Source: Roridomyces roridus (lineage: Eukaryota > Basidiomycota > Agaricomycetes > Agaricales > Mycenaceae). Taken from it: a DNA stretch of 64,000 nucleotides. Position 1 is the stretch's first letter. Every line of letters starts with the position of its first letter. The notes below the pieces were generated by a model, which was given only the letters and a program-made list of their open reading frames with translations, had not been told where the DNA came from and searched no databases. This document shows positions 1 to 9,900 of the stretch, piece by piece. The DNA lies in contig JARKIF010000007.1 in NCBI GenBank assembly GCA_029378245.1, positions 2,232,001 through 2,296,000 of the forward strand, given 5' to 3'. A program made the translations under genes and the position numbers.

Positions 1-1321
1 AGTTGGGCCACCGTCCTGCACCCCATGTCCACATACTGAAACATTGCAGCCCCAGTCCAGGCGACGATGGAACCGCGCATGCCGTCCGTTATAAGTTTGG
101 AATTGTAGTGGGTATAAAGCGCCGACGGGAAAAATATGGGCATCCCTGCAGCCACCTGGAAATAGAACCCGAGTTCTTTTATGAAGATCTTGCTGTCTTG
201 TGAAGGATCGAATCGGCCGTATGGCACCACGCAGCACAAGCCCGGCGCAAGATTTTGGGTGTCGATATGTCGCTCCGTCATGACGCCCCTCGGACCGCTG
301 TTGATGCAGAGGGAGGTAAAGGGATAGCAAGCGGGTATGATCTGCGGGTGCTCTTGGCAGATCTTGTCGGCTACGCGTTCGTACTCCACGCATAGGGCAG
401 GGAATTCTTCGTAAAAGATATCTGGACGCAGGAGTGAGACAATACATCCATCCGTACAACGGCACTCACTGTGTATAGTCTCGCGGACAGGAGACAGGGT
501 GTATCTAACTTGGTCGTACAGCGGCTTATAATCCCCGATGCACAGAGCAGAAGCTCTAGGGAACTGGGGTACGTTAGTAAGAAGGACCACTGCGAGAGGT
601 TCGACTGACTGCAGAGGACCCTTTGGTGTTGTTAAATACGTGGGCCTCGTATATCCCTCTGTCATGTTTACCGGTGTAAGTGGCCTTGAAAGCGGAAGCA
701 AGTCGGGCAGCGGCCATGCACACGTCGTTCATGACGCTGCTCTTGGGCAAAGCAGCACGATGCACGGTCTTGTAGCCACGCACATCGTATATAGACATAG
801 GACCGCTGTAGCTTATCAGTCGAGGCGTATCCAATAAAGGTAGCGCCTTACCCATTTCCAATTGGAACCTCCACTAGACCGCGGCTTGGCACGGTACCGG
901 CGCGTAGAGGTCCAGCGTACCCACGCGCATGGGTGGCACGATCCAGCGCAGACGTCGTGGACGTCATAGAGGCACGAGAGCTGTTGAGGTCGGCAGCAAA
1001 CCGCTCGGCGCGTCTGTGCGACTTGACAGTATCTGCCTGTTTCTTCTTGACTTGCCAGCGTGTTTTCTTTTGGACGCTGTCGTTGCAGGCGGCAGGGTTG
1101 GCAGAGTCACTGGAAGAGTATGGGCGAGCGTATGGTGCAGCGCGCTCCCGACGAGAAGCAATGGGAGGGTCTCGGCCACGTGCATCCGATTCTTTGGCGG
1201 ATTCAGGTGGAAAGTCGGGACACAGGGATTCGTCAGCAGCAAAAGACGCTGTTGCAGCATCCGCGGAATTGTCATCGTCGTCGCGAGCCCATTCCGTAAC
1301 GATATAGGGAAGGTCGCGTAG
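1..1321 (-). CDS. TET/JBP-like 2OG-Fe(II) dioxygenase, 3' part cut by window edge
   Basis: I read this on the minus strand as spliced exons 1321-852, 805-640 and 563-1, running off the left edge. Both introns (851-806 and 639-564) have GT-AG borders and keep frame; the second has a perfect TACTAAC branch site. A third possible intron (469-422, 48 nt, in frame either way) may also be removed. The last exon has the double-stranded beta-helix signature of the family: an HID iron motif (ERHIDTQNLAPG), a distal iron His (SALYTHYNS) and an Arg for 2-oxoglutarate (GMRGSIVAW). The family oxidises methylated bases in DNA or RNA, and fungal copies have expanded together with DNA transposons. Upstream of 852 the protein is low-complexity and charged, and I could not fix a start codon: an in-frame TGA lies at 1322-1324. 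The family call rests on motif order only. It could be another 2OG oxygenase branch. Confidence 0.62.
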
Positions 1322-2300
1322 TCAAGCGTGCACACTGCTCGAAGACGTTAGAGAGGCCATGGAAGACGGCACAAAGAGATTCACTGGTCTTAAATCACCA
1401 GGCCGGTGGAGGGTGCGGTCACAATCGACGCTATATCCATTTAGATGTGAAAGTATCAAGAGGGAAAATACGCGACAGGGTCGCAACGCACCTTAATCCT
1501 TCGGAGTACGGCATGCATCTGTATATATGAGTAGATGCAGACTGTCTCCCATCCCTTAGTGCATCATATCTGAGCACCCGAGGGCAAGACGACGCTTGTG
1601 CCATTGTGCTGCATCCGTCCCGCGAGTTCGCGGGCCCTGCGGGTGCGCATAGTCTCGGCCGGCACTGTCTAACACGCCGTTAGGAAGTGGGGAGAAGAAG
1701 GAGCATGCAGCGTTCGCGTTGAGCGCAGCCTTGGCGAATGCGTCCTGTGAGTTCGCAGGCCCTGCGCATTCGCCATAGGCTTGCTCGCGTTGAGGCTCGC
1801 TAGCGTCGAGAGCGGTAGACAGCGTAGTAAGATGAGAAGGGGGGCGGATGGGCAGCATTGCTAGCAGCCATAGACCGTAGTATTAGACCTGCTGAGTGAG
1901 GCGTAGGAGCTTGGCGGGAAGACGTCGATCCGGGCATCAAGTCAGGTGGCGCTTCGAATGATGACCGGCCATCCCACGTTGCGCTCTCGACGCTCGACGT
2001 CCCTGCAGCTACCAGGCTAGCTGGGCAAGAGGGTGGCATACCCTCCTACGGCCTCAGCTTCATTCACGTTCCATTCCGTCCAGGTGCCTAGCTCGAATGC
2101 GAAAGGTACCACTACTGCCGAAGACACAACTGGGTGCAGACGTCATTCCCACTCGCCCGATTTTACCACCTTCCTCCGTCATGTCAATTGGCAACATCAC
2201 GACGGATGGTGTCCATTAGCACGGTGATACGCAGCGTCACGCGCACTAGTGTATAGTAGATAGCTCGAGTAGGTAATGTCCTAGAAGTAGACCGCGAAGC
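1322..2300. other. No confident gene; short minus-strand ORFs and local repeats
   Basis: Minus-strand open frames of 79 and 100 codons (2039-1800 and 1858-1556) are rich in Ser, Pro and Ala and match nothing I recognise. They could be upstream exons of the dioxygenase gene. Two 26 bp imperfect direct repeats with three mismatches occur at 1616-1641 and 1741-1766. A perfect 10 bp inverted repeat (GGCGAATGCG) has its arms at 1733-1742 and 1765-1774. Confidence 0.35.
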
Positions 2301-2352
2301 GATACAACTCCACAACACACTAACCACACAACACACACAACACACACACAAT
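2300..2352. repeat. CA-rich simple repeat
   Basis: This is an interrupted run of CA/ACA units. It marks the left border of a long stretch without genes. Confidence 0.6.
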
Positions 2353-3954
2353 TCCTTGACTAGCACGCTGACACCTAACGGTTGAGTTCGGGGTCGTCTG
2401 AAGTATACAGATAAGACTGATACTCCGCGGTTTGGTTCTCGGAAGCTTGTAGGCTGATTCTCGAGGTTTCACACCAAGTTCAATGTCTTTGAACTAAGAG
2501 GAATCTCTTGACTGGTTTGTAGACTGCTCACAACGAACACGAGGTTACGATGTTAAAAGGTTTTATATTTTATTGACCGAAACACACAATATCCAAACAC
2601 CAATACAACTTCGATACAACACGAAGAGGAACTATAGCACAGAGGGCAACCCACTACCCCTTAAGTATGTTACTATAGCTGACCCAAGTTGAACCAGAGC
2701 TCGGGTGCCTTTGATATTGCGTCTAAGCTAAGAGAAATGATACAACAAATCTCCGCGGAAGTCACAAGACTGCACTATAACCACAGATCAAGCGTCGACC
2801 CAATGTCTAGGCAAGAAGGCGTACAATGCAATGCTGCAAGGGCGGGATCTACAGGCCTTACATACTACTCCCTACTGATCTGATGATATCACTACTATTA
2901 CGCGCCTGCCGTCCCTATTTCCGTACTTTCCCTATAACCCTAGGTGTCCTGTCACCTATATTACATCCCCTCGAACCGCTTCGCGTGGTTCTGCTGCTTA
3001 TGTCGCTGCTTGGCCCGTCTGATCGGTGGTCATGCCGTCTTGGCATTCGAGCCGATTGGCCTGGTAATTTGATTCCGTCGTCTCATTACACTCTCTTGCT
3101 GAGCCAGCGCTCATTATGACTATAGCCCTCGACCCAGGTCCATAAATAACCTCGGTCCGCCATCTTCGTCATTCAAGGCTTACGCCTGGCATATTCTGTC
3201 AGACGCGATCATCGCTCTGATCGTCTGCCGCGCCTCCGCCGCTTTCCATGATCATGATCGTACTCGGATCAGTTCTCGATCATACTAGTGTGCCTGCGCG
3301 AGTTCGACTCGCCCACTTGTCATCTCTTTTCTGGGTGTCTCTTTGATACCGGAACGAATGGTAGTATTTCCTCCAACTCGCCTACACGAGCCACTCTGTT
3401 TTGTATACATATATATGAACTTATACCGGTCCGCGAGGTACTCCGCGAACCTTGTCATAATAGTACTGCGCGCCCGTGCAACCTTCGTCTTTGCTCTGTA
3501 GCTAGTCTAGCTCATTCCTGAATACACCTGGGCTTGGTATATCTCCTTGGGTATGCTATCTCCACAAGTAGTAGTCCCCGCGAACCGCCTATTGGAGTCA
3601 CTACAACTGACCACTTGAACGAATAGCCAAGCGTAGTGTACTGACGACTTGTACTTGTCTCATTAATACATGAATAGTGACACGGAGCTCAGTCCTATCC
3701 CTTATTGTATATCACCTGACAGAGGCATTGGTGTGCGCACCAAAACAGCTAAATAGCCAGATTTCACGCGTGCGAAATACGCAGTCGTATCAACGGGGCG
3801 TTATCAAGAAAGAGGGTCGCGTATGATCATCCAAGGCAGGGTGGTACGTTTACACCGCTGTAGTCTCACAATCTCCACGACGATTCGCAAACCAGCTGCC
3901 ATATAGGCTTTATTTTGGCAATTCCTCTTGCTTCCACACCCCCAACACCCAGCG
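2353..3954. other. Gene-free stretch, possible decayed LTR-like sequence
   Basis: Only short, unconvincing ORFs occur on either strand and I saw no intron-linked reading frame. The base composition and AC-rich start resemble retroelement non-coding sequence. I found no matching termini or target duplication, so no element is called. Confidence 0.3.
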
Positions 3955-4898
3955 ATGGACCCGAAGCAGTTTATATCCTCTCACCTTCGCGCGTTTCACC
4001 TCCAAGTCAGAGAATACATTCCAGTTGCTCTGGATCGGCCGGTAGTCCCAAGTTCCCTTCGACTGGCTCTTCTCCTTGTTCTGCCCGGAGACGAAGCTCG
4101 GATGAAGCGTGTGGAGGTATGTGAGCGAGAAAATAAAGGGAACGTAGCTCTAATAGTTAACGCAGGACGCTATAGAGGACATTATATCGCGCGAGGCGCT
4201 CTCACACGGCGTAGCCGTTACTTTTCGCATCATTTCCGCCAACACCTGGAACACAATGTTTCATTCGGTGAGCAATCTTCAGGGCATGACCACAGTCATT
4301 GACTATTTCCACAGTTAATCGAAAGATTTTCAGCGTGCCTAGTGGGTCCCCGCGACGCCTATATGCACAAGGTAGAGCAGGTGGTGCATCGCGCCCGAGA
4401 GTATTGGGACGTATACAGGGACGCGTATATACAGAGCATGATGGAGGTGAGCACGCCACTTCCATCGCAAGTTTTGGCACAGCGCTGACCGTGAAAAGGC
4501 AGCCGACTACTCCGACAAACGGTTCGACGACGACGAGATCACCAGTCAGGTGAGTTATAGCAGCACTTTTGCCTACATCCACCCTACATTGCTACCAGCA
4601 GGCAGAGGACGACGCGGATACCATCGGCGGCAGCAGCTGCGAGTCGTCTGAGGTTAGTCCAACATTCAATATTCAATACTGATACACGATAACGGTTCTG
4701 AGTCACGATGGCGCTAGGACGGAGGCGAGTGAATACAGGCAGACCCACAAGGACAGTCGAATTATAATACGCTAGATTGACTATCCATTCCAGCCCGAAA
4801 TATTTCTTTTTTTGAAGAGAAAAGCAAGCCTTCAGGGCACGGAGCATACTGCGAGTCGCCCTCGCTTCCCGCCCAAAGTCGGGATCGGATTCCCATAG
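3955..4898 (+). CDS. Spliced orphan protein, about 200 aa
   Basis: Six exons join in phase 0: 3955-4116, 4166-4267, 4315-4446, 4499-4549, 4602-4652 and 4794-4898, ending at TAG. Every intron has GT-AG borders; four are 47-52 nt and the last is 141 nt. The product begins MDPKQFISSHLRAF, has a mixed-charge middle with likely helices (an Arg/Tyr-rich stretch in exon 3), and an acidic segment in exons 4-5. I do not recognise a domain. That all five junctions preserve frame is good evidence that the gene is real. It is followed after 87 bp by another small spliced gene and then a BTB-like gene, all on the same strand, so the three may be a local unit. No function is proposed. Confidence 0.6.
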
Positions 4899-4985
4899 CT
4901 TATATTACCGTGATGTAAGTCGATCAGTGAAAGAAGGATGCAAAGGCTAAGCATAAAGGTGTAGACGAAACAAGCATCAAGAATT

Positions 4986-5244
4986 ATGGACAGCTCTGCC
5001 ATTGTTCACCAGTTACTTGGCGACGCAACTAGTAACATTGCCGATCAACTGGCCTCGCAGACGGCGGCAAGAAAATTCCATGAAGCCAAAAGCACACACA
5101 TAACCGTATGGCCGCTGTCCTACCACCAGGTACTTGCATTAACGGACGTGCGGCAGCTACCGATCGCAATCCGCACGCCACACACAGGTGTATAATGACA
5201 TAGCCGAAGAAATCGCTATGGGTCTTCCTGGCGTACTGTCGTAA
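4986..5244 (+). CDS. Small spliced orphan protein, 66 aa
   Basis: Two exons, 4986-5129 and 5188-5244, flank a 58 nt GT-AG intron and join in phase 0. The peptide starts MDSSAIVHQLLGD, is largely amphipathic helix by eye, has no signal peptide or Cys pairs, and ends at TAA. Without splicing the frame stops soon after the intron. I recognise no family. It lies between a 200 aa orphan gene and a BTB-like gene on the same strand. It could also be a fragment of a longer protein whose other exons I missed. Confidence 0.45.
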
Positions 5245-5384
5245 TTGGCGAGAATTGGGGGCTTCGTCATGTTCGCAGCCACCGGAAAGAGCGGCGTGCC
5301 GATTTGGGAGGCAAGTGGCTTCAACCAGCGTTCCGTATAGTGACATATATTAAGGCGGCAGCCGTTTACATGCCCTAACAATTC

Positions 5385-6368
5385 ATGTCTTGCAACAATT
5401 TCACCTCCACCTTTCGGCTGGGCGACTCATTCCCTGACGCCGTGTTGCAAACCACGGACGGACAGCAGGTCTATGCGCATCAAATCGTGCTCAAGATGCA
5501 CCCCGGCAAGCTATACGACCTTGTAGACGGTGCCGAAAAAACCGCAGCCAAAATGCACAACACTCGCGCGGTCGTCGATATCCCGGCAACCAGAGCGGTC
5601 GTGTGCAGGCTGCTGACGCTGATGTACCCGCTGGGTATAGCGGATGACGCGGCACGCGGCCTCGAAGGACTCATTGCCACTCATTATCTGGCGAAGGAAC
5701 TCGACGTGTCGTCCGCCAACATACTTATCAGCTACATTCTCATGGCCAATACCGACGCCGACCCTCACAAGGTATTCGTGATGGCCAGCCACATGGGCTA
5801 CGTCGACGTCGCGCGCCATGCAGCCCGCAGTGCACTCAAGTTGCCTCTCATATCCTCCCATGTCGCATTCCACTCCTCGGACCCCGAGTTCGAAACCGTC
5901 CACATGGCGACTTTCCTCAAGCTCGGCGAGTTTCACCAGGACGCTAGCAGTGCAGCTGCATCGGCTATCGGGAACTTTGCGTCCGTAGTCCTCAATGACC
6001 CGGAAGACGTAGCCGCATACATTGGACATGGCGAGTCTTGGTGGGCTCAGGAAGGGCATGCCGCCGGCTGTGGCGCCTTCATGGCATCGGACGGGTCAGA
6101 CGGAATGCCGACCGTACTCGCACCCGCAAAATGGTTTGCTGCACTCCTTGTTGGGGTTGAGAGCGAGGTGCGCACGACGCCGACTAGAGAGACCGCCGCT
6201 GCAGCCGTCATGAACTGGTCGGGTGTTGTGTTCTCTATGTCGAGATGCTCTCTATGCACCAGAGCGGCAAGTTCCTCACTGCCCAAGCTGGCTCGTCGTA
6301 TTGGAAACGTGGTTCACAAGGAGATTGAGAGCGTTGCGGGCAGATATGAGTTTCTCATCACCAAATGA
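5385..6368 (+). CDS. BTB/POZ-like domain protein, 327 aa
   Basis: A single uninterrupted ORF of 327 codons. The first 110 residues have the layout of a fungal BTB/POZ domain: an opening in which the ligand or stimulus is 'seen' (GDSFPDAVLQTTDGQQVYAHQIVLKMHP is the region around residues 13-40), then a short acidic/hydrophobic strand region and a helical leucine-rich part (LLTLMYP around residue 75). The rest is helical, with a Cys-rich spot (CSLC) near residue 286. Proteins of this kind in mushrooms are numerous and mostly uncharacterised; BTB domains dimerise and bind cullin or other partners. The lack of introns contrasts with the two genes upstream. It lies 556 bp before the Helitron ORF; I saw no evidence that the Helitron captured it. 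Confidence 0.6.
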   Translation: MSCNNFTSTFRLGDSFPDAVLQTTDGQQVYAHQIVLKMHPGKLYDLVDGAEKTAAKMHNTRAVVDIPATRAVVCRLLTLMYPLGIADDAARGLEGLIATHYLAKELDVSSANILISYILMANTDADPHKVFVMASHMGYVDVARHAARSALKLPLISSHVAFHSSDPEFETVHMATFLKLGEFHQDASSAAASAIGNFASVVLNDPEDVAAYIGHGESWWAQEGHAAGCGAFMASDGSDGMPTVLAPAKWFAALLVGVESEVRTTPTRETAAAAVMNWSGVVFSMSRCSLCTRAASSSLPKLARRIGNVVHKEIESVAGRYEFLITK

Positions 6369-6924
6369 AGGCGGCGAAAAATTTCAGACTGGTTAGTTTC
6401 TTGAATAGGCGCAGGCACATGTAATTTTATGGTACTTTGTCGAGTTGTTTGCGCTACATGAATGCACATTTTCAATATTCGTCGTCCCAATCAACACACC
6501 ATGTTGTCGTGCCTATCGAAAATTAGACTTCGTCTTACAAGAACCAATCAATGGCATGCTGCTTGCCAAAAATACACGAACCGAAAGAAGCTGATTCTTA
6601 TCAATACCTTCATCGATCTCTTCGATTTCAGTGGCGCCGTCCCTCCTGGTGGCGCATAAAGGATGTGCAGGAGCCTTGAAGGGGGTGGCGCAGAAGCAGG
6701 TACAGGTGCTACGAGGTAGAGCCTAGACTGAAGGTAGGAATGCAGAATATTACGGTATGTCCATGCACAAGGCGCCTGTCATCAGCAGTCTCCAAGGGGC
6801 GATTAGAATTTCACAAATCGGACAGTAGAACACAGCCATAATCAAGATCGCTAGACCACTATAAAGAGGTGGTAAAGGCAAGAGAAGGTGGTCCAAGTCT
6901 CTCGCCCATAGGCAACTCGTCGAA
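6369..6924. other. Gene-free spacer before the Helitron ORF
   Basis: Only short ORFs are present (for example a 65-codon frame at 6462-6659) and none is convincing. The Helitron 5' end, expected to begin with TC after an A, should lie here or further upstream, but I could not choose one TC among many without a second copy. Confidence 0.4.
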
Positions 6925-9900
6925 ATGGCTCCTAAAGTCGACCAAACCGAAAATCTCTTGAACGGGCAGTTCGCGGCCAGAGGAAACGTATCTGTATTTG
7001 CACAAGACCCCGGACCACTTATTACAGTAATGCCGCGTCCTTTGAACGAAATAAGAGGTGAAATATGTGTCGTGCTGGTGGGATCACCTAATACCCCGAT
7101 AACATTACCGATGCTCGAACGCACCCCGCTGTTGGTCCGAAGGCATAAAGTAGTCCAAGCTTTAGAATGGTTACACTCCAATAACCCGCTGTACAGTGAC
7201 CTTGACATGGAGGACGTGGTGTGCAACGCGGAAGATTACCCAGATCATTCAGTGCCAATTCCAATAGAAGAGATGTATAGAACGGTATCATCGACAGAGG
7301 GAGGGAATTACGCCCAGCCTGCAGATGAACAACCTGCCAGAAATGTCGAAACAAGCGGCATTCCTTCCTGCACAGTGGTGGATGCGGACAATATGGATTC
7401 AACATCTCTATACAGAAAGTTAGCGGCTCTCCAACAACTAAGCAACGCAAGCGCGACTTATGCCCAGAGAAAAGGCGCATTCGTGGATATGATAAAAAAC
7501 CAAGACCACCCATACGTCAAGTACCCATCTTCATCGCAGCCGATGTCTACCATAAAAAATCCGAACCTGTACGCATACCTGTGGCCAACCATTTTTCCTT
7601 ACGGAGTGGGAATGATGGACAACAAAAGGGTATATATGCACACGGGCGCGAATTTTAGGAAAATAGATACACGCACTCACGTCGCTCACATCCTGTTGAG
7701 CGGAAACGATCGATTGGTCCAAAAGCACAACTCCTTCAGATTCGTCATGCACAATCTAATGATGAGACGGAAGAGCAGCATCAATGTGAGGCTTGGAACC
7801 CAGCGGGCATGGTTCCCGAAAGTCAGATCCTTATATCAACAAATAACGCCAGCTGTAATTGCCACTTACCAGGACAAGCTCAAAAAAAACCCGTTCGCAA
7901 AAGCAGAGAGCGAAGGAGAGAAGGCAGCATCCGAACTGATGCAATATGTCAGCTACGTGTCCGACCACATTCCGGGTTCGATAGGAGAAATACAAAAAAT
8001 GAGGCAAGAGATGTTCGCGCTGACCAACTGCGAAGGAATACCTCACATATTTCTGACGCTCAACCCAGCAGACAGCAAGAATCCGATTGTTCAGGTGTTG
8101 GCAGGCAGAGACATAGATCTAGACAAAGCATTCCACAACCTAAACCCAGGTTCAGAGCACTCCGAACGAGCCAAGACGGCCGCGTGCGACCCAGTAGCAG
8201 CTGCGGAGTTCTTCCATATTTCCGTGAAACTTCTCATAGAAATTATTCTCGGTACAGGGAGAGCAAACGGCATAGGAATATTTGGCAAAGTAAAGGTGTA
8301 TTTCGGGGTAGTTGAAGCCCAAGGTCGAGGAAGTCTGCACCTGCATATTCTCATATGGTTAGCTCACGGTCTGTCACCGCTGGATATACAAGAACGCTGC
8401 AAGGATCCTGACTTTCTTCAAAAAGCATTCAGGTGGTACGAAGACGTGTTCTGCCAAGACCTGCCAGAAGAGACAGTGTCGTACAGTCCCGAGGAGCACG
8501 AATACAAAGGCCAACCAGTTATGAGTAGACCCACGAGGATATCGGATAACGACCTAGCCCTCGACATATCCCAAGAAGTAAGAGATATAATGGAAAACAC
8601 TGCGCAGATACACTCACATGGTGACACGTGCTTCAAATATCTGCCCAAGACACTGCGGAACAGGAAAGATAACGACAAAGACTGCCGTTTCCAGCTCCCT
8701 AGAGAAACGGTGGAAGCGACGCATGTAGATGAAGACGGCGTAATCGTGCTGAAATGCAACCATGGATCAGTAAATGCGTTCAACAAGATAGTTGTACTGC
8801 TTCAAAGATGCAACATGGACTCCAAACCCGTTGGATCGGGCACAGTGGCAATGGCCATGTTCCAGTACATGGGCAACTACACAATAAAGAGCGCAATGGA
8901 CTCAGCTTTCGTATTTTCGGCTCTTTGCGCATCTATTAAATCCATAGCCGACAAACCGCCAAAAAATATTGATGGCGAAGCAGACTTTGAAGAGACAAGC
9001 AGACTGTTGTTAGTGAAATCTGTGAATCAGCTAGTAGGCAAAAGGGAACTGTCTGCGCAACAAGTTGTAACAAGCCTAGTTGGATGGCCTTCAAAATACA
9101 CCAATAGATCGTACCCCGTGTTTTACTGGACAAAGATGCTACGAGATGTGGACGCAGATGTGTTCGCTGCGAATAAAAATGGACCGGAACATAAAGCGAC
9201 AGAAACGACACCAGAGGAACATTTGACCACAGGAGAAACCAACGGCTTGGAGGAGGACACAGCAGAAGAAGAGGAAAGCAAGGAGCCCGAAGACGAGATC
9301 ATGATTTTGAACACCTATATGCTTGACGCGGAGCCAGAATGCGAAGGAAACATAGGCAGAGAAAGCGACAAGAGCCGGTTGTTCAACGATATATTTCATC
9401 GTCCAGAGGAGATCAAAGGGATGTGTGCTTGGGACATGTTCGTGAATTTTGAAAAGGTCACAGTCCCTAAAAGCAAGAAGAGTTACAAAGAATACTTGCG
9501 ATTCGACGGCAACCACCCTCAACAACTTACCCACTGTATGAAAAAACTAACCAGCAACGAAAAGCAAAGGGTTCCAGTATTGACAGGATTACCGATACCA
9601 CGCGCAGACAAAGCAGAGGACGCAAGCAAATACAGCGCTGTGATGCTGATACTGTTCAAGCCTTGGAGTAAAGAGAGGCAATCCCCTCTCAAACAAAAAG
9701 ACGAAACATGGGAGGATGCATACAGAGAGTTTGAGCTCACCGTGTCATCGTATCACCGCAGAATAATGGACAACATGCAGCTGGTATACCTCAGCCGAGA
9801 TGCGAAGATGGATTATTCAGCCAGGAGAAAGCAGAGAATTGCTGAACTATATCAAATGGGACCAGGCGAAGCCCGGAACTCGACCGGTGAACCAAACGAC

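Noticed and set aside
2353..3900. Solo LTR or copia fragment
   Set aside because: LTR-like texture only; I found no ends, target duplication or coding remnants.
4986..6368. BTB-like and small genes as Helitron-captured cargo
   Set aside because: No 5' Helitron terminus can be placed upstream of them, so capture is unsupported.
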